Of a stretch of 64,000 nucleotides of DNA, positions 24,168 to 34,965 are shown piece after piece. The notes beneath the pieces were generated by a model. It did no database searches and was not told the DNA's origin. It saw only the letters and a program-made list of their open reading frames with translations. The position numbers and the translations under genes were made by a program. Every line of letters begins with the position of its first letter. Within the stretch, counting starts at the first letter, position 1. The DNA is from Uranotaenia lowii (taxonomy: Eukaryota; Arthropoda; Insecta; Diptera; Culicidae). The stretch lies in assembly GCF_029784155.1 (NCBI RefSeq), contig NC_073691.1:121063474-121127473 (forward strand), written 5' to 3'.

Positions 24168-27100
24168 ATGCCTGTCACGAAGAAGGTGACTTCTGCAGCA
24201 GCAACAACTGCTGCTACGCCGTCCTTGAAGGTGTTAAACGTTAAACTTAGACAGATTCAAATATCAGCGGGAGACATCTGGCGTTTCGTCGATAATTTTC
24301 AAGATGAATGTTCTACTTCTGAAATTGAAATACGCTTGGAGGAGTTAGACAGTTTATGGGAACGGTTTAATGATGCCTAAGTAGACATTCAATCGCATGA
24401 GGAGTTTGATGAGTTTGAGAATACCTGTGAAAAAGATAGGCTTTTGTACAGTGAGCAATATTACCATGCTAAATCGTTTTTGATGGAGAGAATTAAAGAG
24501 CGCAGGAGGGTTCCGGAAGGTGAACAAACCTCTAGGGCAAACGAAAGCTTGTCACAATCTACACTTGATCATGTTCGACTTCCTCAGATCAAGTTGCAGA
24601 CCTTCAACGGTGACATTGAAGAATGGTTAAGCTTTAGGGACCTTTTTACATCATTGATTCATTGGAAACCAGATTTACCAGAAGTGGAAAAGTTCCATTA
24701 TTTAAAGGGCTGTTTGCAAGGTGAACCTAAAGCCCTTATCGACCCTTTGAAAATAACCCAGGCAAACTATCAAATCGCTTGGGATTTGTTAGTTAAAAGA
24801 TACAACAACAGCAAACAACTTCGGAAAAGACAGGTTCAAGCCCTGTTCCAGCTGCCAACGCTTACCAAGGAATCCGTCACCGATTTGCACGTTCTTTTGG
24901 AAGGTTTTGAAAGAATTGTGCAGACGTTGGATCAAATCGTTCAACCTGTGGATTATAAGGATCTACTATTGGTCCAGATTCTCTCCTCGCGTCTCGATCC
25001 AGTGACACGCTGAGGATGGGAAGAATTTTCGGCAAATGAGGACCAGGATTTGATCAAAAATTTAACGGAATTCCTGCAGAGGCGAGTTCGCGTTTTGGAA
25101 TCGTTGCCAGCAAAACCAGTTGAACAAAAACCTCCTCAGCATCAACCTTCGACAAAGCCAAAACCATTCGTAAGAGGGAGCTATAATATAGTTCAAACAT
25201 CCGGTAAACGCTGTGTAGCTTGTGCGTCAGATCATCCTCTGTACCAATGCGCAAGTTTCCAACGGCTGGCAGTAGCAGATAGGGAAAAGCTTTTGCGAAC
25301 AAACCAAATGTGTCGAAATTGTTTCAACAAGGGTCATAAGGCGGTGGAATGCAGATCAAAATACTCTTGCCGACATTGCAAGGGTCGGCACCATAGTTTG
25401 GTCTGCTTTAACCAGGAAAGGACAGCATCAACAAGTTCAGATCAACGCAGAAGTGAGCCAGCACGGACGGATTCTAAACCCAGCGCCACACAAGTCACCA
25501 ACGCAGCAACAACGGTCACAAAATCATCGAATGCTTCGCAATGCTCTGCGCAAATTCTTCTGGCAACCGCAGTGGTGGTTCTAGAAGACGATTACGGTAA
25601 TCGGTATCCAGCACGGGCTCTTTTGGACTCGGGGTCAGAGAGCAACCTACTCACGGAGCGCATGAGCCAACGCCTGAAGGTTTCCAGGGAAAGGGTGGAC
25701 ATTTCGGTGATTGGAATCGGGCAAGCATCCACCAGGGTTAAGCAGAGAATTCAAGCAACGGTCAAATCACGCGTTTCTGAATTCGAAAGGTCGATGAGTT
25801 TCCTCGTTTTGCCTAAGGTAACTGCTAACTTGCCTGTCGCTTCGATAAATACCAAGGGATGGAAGATTCCGAAGGGAATTGACCTAGCTGATCCTTCCTT
25901 TTCGGTTTCTGGTCAAGTTGATATCGTTTTGGGCATTGAAGCGTTCTTTGAGTACTTTGATAGTGGCAAGAAAATTCATCTTGGACCTGGATTACCGACA
26001 TTAAATTACTCCGTATTTGGATGGGTGGCTTGTGGTGGGGTTTCTTTATCTAAAACCTCTATCTCCGTGGCAAATAATTCCATTTTGGCAGAAGAATCCC
26101 TAGAATCCTTGATGACTCGATTTTGGTCCTTAGAGGAGGTCGAGTCCCCGGTCGTATTTTCCCCTGAAGAAGCTCGCTGCGAAAGCCTATTTACCCAGAC
26201 GGTGCAGCGACAGCCTAATGGTCGTTATACAGTCACTTTACCCAAGAATGAAAACGTTTTGGCGCAACTTGGCGAATCTAAGGAGATCGCATTGCGGCGT
26301 TTTCTAGCCACGGAACGAAGATTAGCCAGAGATGAGAACCTGAGGAACCAATACATTGCCTTTATGGAAGAATATGTCAGTTTGGGTCATATGCGTAAAG
26401 TTCATGAGTCAGTAAATGAGTCTGTTAATGAGTCTGTTAATGAGTCTGTTACGCAAACAGTTGATAAGTCAGTTGATGAGTCAGTTGATAAGTCAGTAAG
26501 ATCAATGTCTGTGAATGCGTCAGTAAACAATGTCAGAAATTTGTCAGTCAGACGCTGTTATTTGCCCCATCACCCGGTGGTTAAAGAGGCCAGCACCACC
26601 ACGAAGGTGAGAGTGGTATTCGATGCCTCTTGCAAAACATCTTCGGGAATATCCCTTAACGATTCTTTGCTTGTCGGTCCGGTTGTTCAAGAAGATCTAC
26701 GATCGATCATCCTACGTTGCCGCATCAAACAGTTCATGATAGTCGCTGATGTGGAAAAAATGTTTCGTCAGATTGAAGTTCACCCATCCGATCAATCTCT
26801 TCAGTCGATTCTATGGAGATCTTCTCCTACCGATGAGATTTCGATCTACGAACTTTGCACGGTGACCTACGGAACAAAACCGGCACCTTTTTTGGCCACA
26901 CGCACGCTTCGACAACTAGCTATGGATGAAGAGGTTAACTTTCCACTTGCAGCAAGGTCTGTTCTCGAAGATACGTATATGGATGACGTAATCACAGGAA
27001 CAGATGATGCCTCAGAAGCCAGAATCTTACGAAGTCAACTGGATGGTTTAATGTCAAGTGGAGGCTTTCGCTTGAGGAAATACGCGTCTAATTGCTTGGA

Positions 27101-29603
27101 GATCTTAGCCAATATACCCCAAGAAAACTTGGCGATTCCTTGTTCGGAAGGAATACCACTCGATCCCAATCCATCGGTTAAAACTTTGGGCCTTACTTGG
27201 ATGCCTGTGTCGGACGAATTTAGTTTTCAGTTTTCCTTGCAACCATTAGACGATAGAGAGCCTATAACCAAACGTCGAATTCTAGCAATAATTGCTACAT
27301 TGTTTGATCCTCTGGGGCTACTTGGAGCCACAATTGCAAGCGCGAAGATCTTTATGCAACTGCTTTGGACGTTGCAAGATGAAAGGGGAGAAAAACTTAA
27401 TTGGGATCAGCCAGTACCTCAAATGGTGGGTGAGCAGTGGAAGAAATATTACCAACAACTTCCGCTTTTGAACCAAATCAAACTCCACCGTTGTGTCATC
27501 ATACCTCAGCCGGTCTCGATTGAATTACACTACTTTTCTGATGCGTCAGAGAAGGCTTACGGTGCGTGTGCCTACGTGCGCAGTCAGAATCGTGAGGGTC
27601 AGGTAAACGTCAGTTTGCTCACTTCAAAATCGCGAGTAGCACCACTCAAATGTCAGAGTATTCCCAGGCTTGAACTCTGCGGGGCCCTTGTGGCCGCAGA
27701 GCTCAATGAGCAGATTAAAAGGTCAGTTAAAATGAGTCTGCGAACAGTGTTTTGGACTGATTCTACCTGTGTTCTGCGTTGGCTTCAATCGATCCCGTCA
27801 ACCTGGACCACTTTCGTCGCAAACCGAGTTAGCAAAATCCAAACTCTAACAGAAGGCTGTCAATGGAATCACGTTGCCGGAAAGGAAAATCCAGCTGACC
27901 TTATATCCCGCGGAATAACACCGGACGAAATAGTAGAGAACCAATTTTGGTGGAATGGTCCAAGTTGGTTATCGGAGAATCCAGATAGATGGCCTAATAC
28001 TACGAAAACATTCCCTGAAGGGGACGAAGAAAACGAACGAAGGCGTTCTACAATTGTTGCGACAGGTTCAGAGAAGCAAGAATTTATCCGTTGGTATCTT
28101 TCTCACTTCTCCTCCTACACGAAATTGATACGTTGTACAGCCATTTGGATGAGATTGTGTCGAGTGCTTAAAAGGTCGAAGAAAGGTATTATTTCCGGAT
28201 TTCTTACCACCATGAAGTTGTCGGAAGCTGAACTAGTTTTGGTACGACTTGTTCAGAAGGAAAGTTTCCCTGAAGAGCTTCGGGCGCTTTCAAGCCAGGA
28301 ATTCGTGTCACGTCGATCCCCACTTCGATGGTTTAACCCATTCTTAGAAAACGATCTGATAAAATTGGGTGGACGATTGAAACACTCCATGGAACCAGAA
28401 ACCTTCAAACATCCTCTCGTTCTCCCAGCGCAACATTGTTTCACTAAACTGTTGTTTCAACATTACCATGAACGGTTGCTTCATAGTGGACCGACCTTGA
28501 TGCTGAGCGCAATCAGGCAACGATTTTGGCCACTTGGAGGAAGAAGTGGAGTTCGTCATGTTGTCCACCGCTGTCTGAAATGCTTCAAAGCAAAGCCGAC
28601 CCCAATAGAGCAATTTATGGGAGAATTGCCTGCAGAAAGAGTGACAGAGTCTAGGCCATTCACAAAAACTGGCGTTGACTATTTTGGTCCAATCTACGTT
28701 CGGCCCGGACCTCGAAAACCAGCTTCAAAGGCATACGTGGCTCTGTTTGTTTGCTTTTCAACCAAGGCAGTTCATTTGGAGTTGGTTTCCGATCTTTCTA
28801 CTGATCGTTTTCTCCAGGCACTTCGGAGATTTATTGGAAGATGGGGAAAAATCACCGATATCTTCTCGGACAACGGGACAAATTTTATAGGAGCCAAAAA
28901 TTATTTACACGAACTTTACCAACAGCTTAATTCAAAACCACACCAAGAGAAGGTATCCAAACATTGCGCTGATGATGGGATTCAGTGGCATTTGAATCCG
29001 CCCCGTGCCCCACATTTCGGTGGGCTTTGGGAAGCAGCTGTGCGCTCTGCAAAACATCACATCCTCAGAGTGATAGGCGATCAACCGTTACCATTCGAAG
29101 ATATGTGTACTTTGTTGGTTCAGGTCGAGAGCTGTCTGAACTCAAGACCAATTACACAGCTCACAGACGATCCTAATGATCTCGAGCCACTTACCCCTTC
29201 CCATTTCTGGCTTGGTTCGTCTCTGCAAGGTCTACCGGAACGTGATTTGAGAAATGTGTCCACAAACCGGCTGAATAATTCTCAAATTGTGCAACAAAAA
29301 CTGCAGCAGATATGGGCTCGGTGGAAGCATGAGTATCTCTGTCAACTACAGGCCAGAACGAAGAGGTGGAACAAACCTGTAAATATTGAAGTCGGAAAAC
29401 TGGTGGTGATTTGTGATGATAATTCTCCACCAATACACTGGAAGATGGGCCGGATTCACGCAGTGCACCCAGGAAAAGATGGGATCATACGGGTCGTTAC
29501 GCTCAAGACTGCTACAGGGTTTAAAACAAGAGCAGTAGAACGTCTTTGTCTGTTACCCGTTCAACCAGAAATTGATGTTGTTGTTGAGTCAAACGTAGAG
29601 TAG
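24168..29603 (+). pseudogene. BEL/Pao gag-pol polyprotein frame with two in-frame stops
   Basis: A single frame runs from the ATG at 24168 to the stop at 29601-29603, broken by TAA at 24378-24380 and TGA at 25011-25013, both within gag. The pol part (25014-29603) is continuous. In order: gag with the LPQIKLQTFNGDIEEW block (about 24580); CCHC-type zinc motifs (25207-25400); aspartic protease LLDSGSES (about 25620); an SV-rich linker (26404-26560); reverse transcriptase with YMDD at 26976-26987; RNase H (YFSDASEKAYGA near 27530, FWTDST near 27750); integrase HHCC (28450-28600) and DDE core (GVDYFGP, FSDNGTNF near 28870, GGLWEAA near 29025). A C-terminal domain ends in VERLCLLPV. There is no env frame. 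The stops look like point mutations. Confidence 0.95.
26404..26560 (+). repeat. In-frame 12-bp repeat coding (N/D)(E/K)SV in pol
   Basis: GAGTCTGTTAAT-type units repeat and stay in frame, giving ESVNESVNESVNESV, then DKSVDESVDKSV and looser SV repeats. It sits between the LGHMRKV segment and the CYLPHHPV segment that opens the RT region. These are normally close together in BEL polyproteins as I recall them. It is an expansion of about 50 residues in a linker. Confidence 0.85.
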
Positions 29604-29685
29604 AAATCCCAACCTTTTCCTTTCCCCTCCCTTCCCAAGAAGAGGATTTTCCTTTTTTTCTAATTTCAGAAATCGAGCTATTTCT

Positions 29686-29698
29686 GGGTGGATGAGGA
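29686..29698 (+). promoter_or_regulatory. BEL polypurine-tract candidate
   Basis: GGGTGGATGAGGA directly abuts the 3' LTR and is mostly purine with two T. It would prime plus-strand DNA synthesis. The tract is imperfect, so the assignment rests on position. Confidence 0.5.
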
Positions 29699-30225
29699 TG
29701 TACGATGGTGACCCTAGGCACGCTACTGATTTCAGCCCATCAATCCCTCCTATTGTCGGTGCGGTGGGCCATTGGGAGAAGATTTCCACGATCGGAAAAC
29801 AATAGCCAAGCGAAGACGATCCTCTCCAAAAGGCTATATTCACCACACACCGGCTGGCTGGTTGTTAGCCGATGATCGTCAGTCAGTCCTAGTCTGAGTC
29901 CGTCGAGTTATTGTCACGCGTGTCGTAGAGTCCGTTAGAATAAGTCTATGTAGTCAAGTTGTAATAAATTAAGTTATTAGAAAAAGTGTGTTTTAACTAG
30001 AAGTCGTGTGTTAAATTATTTGTCTGGATAACCAGAGGCCCAACAAACCAAAAACTCCAATCTGCCTGGAACCGACCAACCATCAAGAGCAGCCATCAAA
30101 TTGGAAATCATCCACACCAACCCACCCTTCCCCTTCGATGTTGGACGGAGGAACGGCGGCACCAGCTATCAAGACCAGACGGTAAGGTGCCCACAAAAAG
30201 GTCGTTGACCCCCTACCCGCCAACA
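29699..30225 (+). repeat. BEL 3' LTR
   Basis: 527 bases, read against 17726-18252 without finding a difference; AATAAA at 29963-29968. The GGCCA duplication follows immediately. Confidence 0.95.
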
Positions 30226-30719
30226 GGCCATCTTACCCCGCTGGAGCGTCTTGTACAGTTTTACCCTATATCGCAGAAACGCGAACCGGAAACACAAATC
30301 GGATAAGCAGATGCAGAAAATAAAACAAATTTTTAAATTGTTTTCCGAAGATTCATTTATTATTACAGCAAATGTCCTGTAAAAAAGTTTGACACTAAAA
30401 ATTAAGTATCTCGAAATTTGTTTTCCGACCTTTAAAATTACGGTAAATGTCCTGCTCCTTTTTGTTACAGGACATTTGCGTAATTTTACAGGAAATAATT
30501 TTTGCTGTGTATGACCGGAGTTTTTATCGGATAACGCATACATGATCTTTGGGAATCTAATTTCGTGGTCAACGAAACGTCAGTAGACGGTCAGTCTGTC
30601 GTCGATTGAAGCTGAGAAAGGAGTGAAGAAAGGTTTGTGGCTAACAAACTTCCTCTTGGAATTGGGTGTGGATATCACTTTTTCACATTGATGGGCAAAT
30701 AACATCCTTTGCATCCAGT

Positions 30720-30850
30720 ACATGGAGGAGGCGCGGCCTTATCAGCGGATGAAGCATTTGGACGTGAAGTATGCTTTCATCAGGGAGATTGGGGGAAGCG
30801 GTCAGCTATCTTTACGACATATCTCGACTGAAGAGCGTTACTCAAGGCGA
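30720..30850 (+). pseudogene. Ty1/copia RNase H C-terminal relic
   Basis: One frame reads a run close to the end of copia-type RNase H, with RMKHLDVKYAFIREIG and LSLRHISTEE. This matches the family pattern of KHIDVRYHFIR, a glycine-containing spacer and STEE. The downstream terminal motif of copia pol is not found, and the frame stops soon after. No LTRs are seen nearby, so it is an old fragment. Confidence 0.6.
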
Positions 30851-31309
30851 GGCCTACAAGCTGATTAGCATTCTCGATTGGCGAATCGAAGGGAGGTTCT
30901 GAGTTCGCCGTTCGGATCCTCCAGAAAAGCGCGGATCAGAACGATCCATGAGCAGAAGATTTCTGCTGCATCGCGCGGAACCGAAACACGATTTGTTAAG
31001 GTTTTCCACATGCTTTGTGTTCAATTTGCAATCGAAGAACAATGGATCAATGATGGCTGATGGCAGGTGATCATGGTAGGCACGGTGCAAATGTTTACAT
31101 CATCACACTGTTAACCGATACAACTCAAACTGTGGTTAGCAGTTACACTGCTGTATTGGCAGGGAAAAATGAGTAGTGACATCGGAATACTCATTGAGAA
31201 ATAAGTAGTTTCCCGGTTTGTGTAATGGGTAATTGTTTGAGGACTTGACAAACAAACCTAAAACAAATAACGCTTTCCCACTTCTGAAACCTGCATTATT
31301 CCTCGCTAA

Positions 31310-31890
31310 CTTTCAGCTTCTCAGTTCAGAGTGGTGGCTACTCAGTTATCGCCAAAACCGCACCTACTCAGTTCTGACTAAACGGCCTTTACTCAGATCT
31401 GACTAACTGCCCTTTTCGTGACTTCTGAGTCAGGGTTACTTAAAATGCGTGAATTTTATGCTGTAAAAGTAAAAACCTGAATAATTGTTGGAAAAAATGA
31501 TGGATTTGTTGATTCAATAAATAACAAGCCGAAATATTGCGCAAAAATCTTTATTAAAAAAAAATCGTTTTGTCGAACCATTTCATTTTTCTGTAAGTCT
31601 CCCGGCGCGTTTCGTCTCCTGCGGGACCTGCGGGGACCAATTCACTTTGGATTCGAGAAAAAGCCATTGCGATTCCCTATAAAATGATCAAAATTACGTT
31701 ATTAAAATTAGGTTACCGTTAAAAATGTACATTTACCATCTAAATTTTCAATTTTTTTGTTGTGGAAAACAAACAAAGTCGACTGCCTCACACAAACTGA
31801 TCCAAATTTACTGAGTTTTCGCCTTCAAGCACTCAAATTCGCTGAGTGCCAATTCTCGAGTCGACTGAGTAGCCGTTACTCGGAAAAACT
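31310..31890. mobile_element. MITE-like repeat with ACTCAGT words
   Basis: The left part has CTACTCAGTT, CTACTCAGTTCTGAC and TTACTCAGATCTGAC. The right part has the inverse GACTGAGTAGCC and AAACTGAGTCC. The two sides are inverted copies of loosely repeated words. Exact ends and a target duplication are not clear. Confidence 0.45.
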
Positions 31891-32167
31891 GAGTCCTTTG
31901 GCCGTACAACAGGCCATGTTTGAGTAAAATGGAGTCGGTCTCTGAGCATTCTTAAAATAAGCGAGTACTTAGTTTTCAATAAAAGCTAAATGCATATTTG
32001 AAATCAGCGCCTACAAATTAATGAAAATCAGCTTTCATATCGATATCACCTCGGAAAATGTAAATTTCAAACCATTGTGCACAAAAGCCGAAAGTGACCC
32101 GAGGTGATGCAACGGAAGAAATGACCTTGATCTTGAAAACCACTGCTTCTGTTGGTTGCAAATTATA

Positions 32168-33117
32168 CACGGAAAATAATAAAAAGGTAAAATTTACCGA
32201 GTTAGCAAAGGTGAACGCTCGTGAAAGCCAAAAAGGTAACTTCTACCTCTTCGAGGTGAAACTCACCTCACAGCGAGGTAAAATTTACCTGAATCGAGGT
32301 TGGAAAAAAGGTACAATTCACCGAATTCACAGAAAAAAGGTGAATCCAAAAAAGGTAAATCTTATCTCGTAGCGAGGTGAAGTTCACCTGAATTGAGCTC
32401 AATAAAAAAGTATAATTCACCTAGAAAAAAGGTAAATCCAAATAAGGTAAAACTTATCTCGTAGCGTAGCGGTGAAATTGACCTGGATTGAGCTAAACAA
32501 AACGGTACAATTCATCTCGAACAAAAGTAACTATTTGACGAATCCGTTTATTGAGGTTAAGCTGTTTTGTCGTTCAGAAGGGAAGTTATGTTTCGTGCCA
32601 ATATGAGAAAATCGGAACAGAATGGTAAGTTTTTTCTTAGATATCATTTAGTTGTGCTGGTTCTCGTCATAATACTATACTTTTGTTTCAGATCGGCCCA
32701 GCTTCGAGGTATTATTCACGTCATCCTCCAGATATCATTCCGGAAAAGCCGGATCTGACTGGATTAGTCACCATTATGGCGCGGAAGAAGGTGAAGCTGA
32801 ATTGCCACGAGCCTGGCGAAAAAGGATTTACTTCAATAATTTTTTTAAACACGGTGATACATTAAAAAAATAAATATAATTAATAGTCCCTATTTATTTC
32901 AAATAAATATAAATATTTGAATGAATTTTGTTTTCATTTTTATTGAAGAAACCAACCAAACCAAATAGCATTTACCTTTTAAATCAGTGAATGCGAAAAC
33001 GGTATTATTTACTATTTTGCTAGGTGAATGAAAAAAAGGTAAAATTTACCTCAAAAGAGGGGTGGAAAAAAATCACCTCGCAAAAAGGTAATTTTTTTTT
33101 TATTATTATTTTCCGTG
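32168..33117 (+). mobile_element. TA-flanked TIR element with a two-exon mini-gene (element F)
   Basis: Ends CACGGAAAATAATAAAAAGG and the complement of CACGGAAAATAATAATAAAA are flanked by TA (32166-32167 and 33118-33119). Both subterminal regions are filled with GGTAAA/TTTACC and GAGGTGAA words in both orientations (32180-32520 and 33010-33090). The centre holds a spliced open frame with start, intron, stop and polyadenylation signal. The frame shows no transposase motif I recognise. Confidence 0.75.
32588..32873 (+). CDS. Two-exon mini-gene inside element F, product unknown
   Basis: Exon 1 is 32588-32624, beginning at an ATG (12 codons plus one base). A 67-bp intron 32625-32691 has a strong donor GTAAGT and a T-rich acceptor TTTGTTTCAG. 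Exon 2 runs 32692 to the TAA at 32871-32873. The phase is kept across the junction and the sum is 72 codons. AATAAA overlaps the stop codon, as in compact insect genes. The product begins MFRANMRKSEQN and ends FFKHGDTLKK, is basic at both ends and rich in charged residues, with no signal peptide or membrane segment. No family recognised. It could be a transposon-encoded accessory protein or a captured host exon pair; transcription is unproven. Confidence 0.5.
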
Positions 33118-33303
33118 TATGTTATCTTTTTTAGAGTGCGGCGATATATTTGGCTTATTAAAATTCTGATATTTTAAAGTTATTAGCAAAAAAATCATCC
33201 AAATTATGTGACCTAATGTTGGAATGAGTATCATTTCAGACTCATGAATAAGTATCATTTCATTGCCTAGTTATGGGGAAAAATATCCACTGAACGATTA
33301 GGA

Positions 33304-34090
33304 TAGGGTTACCATACGTACTCTTTTAAGAGTACATGTACTCTTTTTCGGTCTAGAAATGGGCGTACTCTTCTTTTTGTGAAATTTTACCAAATGTACT
33401 CTTTTTATTGTTGAAAGACATTTGATCTGAAAAACCTACGTATTTCTTCCATTTTATGAGGTTGTTTTAAATCTTTTGCTAAAACTACGAAAGGAATACG
33501 ACTTAAAACAAATTACTTTAACATTTTGTTTTCATTAACATGCATTTTTAGTCGTAATAAAGTCAGCGCGATAAGCGCCTTTGAGTATGCAAACAGTAAT
33601 CAATATATACACCATTTAGGTACAATGCTAAAATTCGCACAAATCTCAAATATTTTTTTTTAGGTTTTATTTTCAACACTTTACTAGCGCTATGGCATTT
33701 GTGTCTAATCTCAACTAATGATTGTAAAGTAAATGAACGCGTCAATAAAAAAAAGCTCTTTTTGAAATGGATTGTTTTATAGTGTATTTTTTTGTGGTTT
33801 GTAAGCATGACAAATTGTCAGAATTTGATTGAATAGAAATATCTCGGTTTTCAATTACAGTAGAATCCCGCTTATTCGAGGTAGTAGGGGCCTCCTCAGA
33901 TAATACGAAGTGTACATCTTTTTCCTTTTGTTTTGCATACCATCCGGGAGCAAAGCTCAATAATAAAATGGATCTTGTATCAACCTGATGGCTGGAAGCT
34001 CAAAAAACCGAAATTATATCATTTCTTCTGACTTTTTGGATAAATGATCTCAATGTACTCTTTTTGGTGTTGCGGGATCTGGTAACCCTA
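33304..34090. mobile_element. hAT-type MITE, TIR TAGGGTTACCA
   Basis: Ends TAGGGTTACCA and TGGTAACCCTA are flanked by GATTAGGA and GATTAGAA, an 8-bp duplication with one change. Subterminal TACTCTTTT/AAAAGAGTA words are repeated at both ends, as in hAT MITEs known from insects. The 787-bp body has no transposase. Confidence 0.85.
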
Positions 34091-34124
34091 GATTAGAAGG
34101 GATGAAAAATCAATTTAATATCCT

Positions 34125-34262
34125 GGCCAGAGGTCTTGAGATTGGTTTTTGGTCACGGAACACATGGTACCCTTTCTCTGGTCTGGCGGTTTAAGCGTTT
34201 ATGAGATGCTTGCAATCATATCCTCGGAAGGTATACGCCTTAGATTTAAGTAAATAAGCTCT
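34125..34262 (+). repeat. tRNA-derived SINE, family 2, diverged copy b
   Basis: The body aligns with 2395-2520 over its whole length (GGTCACGGAACACATGG, TTTAAGCGTTTATGAGATGC, CCTCGGAAGGTATACGCC). The B box is decayed (GAGATTGGTTTTTG), so this copy is older and promoter-dead. Confidence 0.6.
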
Positions 34263-34426
34263 CTTCATTGAAACATGCACGCTCCTTTTTTAAACTCAGA
34301 ATTAAGTAGTTTTGGTTCAAAACAGCACTTCAGTGGCAGCCCTCCACTTTGAATTCGACTGGGCAATCACAAAACTAAGTTCTGATAGGCATACTCAATA
34401 GTTCTATTTGCCGCTACAGTAGTGTT

Positions 34427-34507
34427 CCGATTTTGTCAGCTCCCGATTTTGTCTACCCCCGATTTTGTCTATCCCCGATTTTGTCAGCTTTTTATCCCGA
34501 TTTTGTC
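34427..34507 (+). promoter_or_regulatory. Subterminal array of CCGATTTTGTC sites
   Basis: CCGATTTTGTC occurs at 34427, 34443, 34459, 34475 and 34497: four sites at an exact 16-base step and a fifth 22 bases on, all in one orientation. The other end has only a few related sites (about 36933-36998). Such arrays are typical transposase-binding sites; binding here is inferred. Confidence 0.65.
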
Positions 34508-34689
34508 AGCCTTTAAATTTAGTTGAAATTTTCTGCTTTTCAACTGAAATTCCCAGTCATTTAACACTGTATGTTTTTTGGCGGTTGACCTGACCCACGT
34601 AGAGGACCACCCATTAACCACTTGGTATTTTAAGGGTTGGTATTTTAAGGGTTGGGGTGATTGAAGGTTCATAAGAGTTTTCATTGATG

Positions 34690-34965
34690 ACGAATGGAAG
34701 GAGGTTGAAACTTGACCACATTTTGATCACATGGTTTATGGATAGCCCTTGGGATTATCCATAAACCACGTAGACCTCAGGGTGGAGAGGGGGGGAGGGG
34801 GGGTTGGCCAAAGTGTACACTCCATACAAATTTTCGAAAATTTATATGGACAAAAGTATACGAGGGAGGAAGGGGGGGGGGGGTCTGAAATGACCGAAAA
34901 TGAATCTACGTCAAGGCAGTGCGAACGGGGGGGGGGTTTAGGGGTTTAACCCCCCCCCCCCCATG
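34690..34965. repeat. G/C-homopolymer-rich repeat inside element D
   Basis: Contains several G runs of 7-12, and a C run of about 14 at 34950-34963. A short palindrome around TTATGGATA/TATCCATAA lies at 34736-34765, followed by ACCACGTAGACC. I recall the last motif from mosquito dispersed repeats. No coding capacity. Confidence 0.5.

Larger units (their letters stand above)
17726..30225 (+). mobile_element. BEL/Pao LTR retrotransposon, 12.5 kb with internal insertion
   Basis: Two 527-bp LTRs start TG and end CA, and the element is flanked by a 5-bp duplication GGCCA (17721-17725 and 30226-30230), the length typical of BEL/Pao. Order inside: tRNA-Tyr-type primer site, leader, gag, protease, RT, RNase H, integrase, 3' LTR. 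The leader is split by a 4478-bp hAT-type element; without it and its 8-bp duplication the retrotransposon would be 8.0 kb, a normal BEL size. I see no difference between the LTRs, so insertion was recent. The coding frame has two in-frame stops, so this copy is not autonomous as it stands. Confidence 0.95.
16098..30266. mobile_element. TA-flanked TIR element split by the BEL insertion (element E)
   Basis: The left end GGGGAAAACTGTACAAGACG (16098 on) and the right end, complement GGGTAAAACTGTACAAGACG (to 30266), are inverted copies and each abuts TA (16096-16097 and 30267-30268). Removing the BEL insertion and its duplicated GGCCA leaves about 1.66 kb. The left part also holds a hAT MITE and a SINE. 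No transposase is visible, so it is a non-autonomous element of a TA-duplicating superfamily. Confidence 0.65.
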
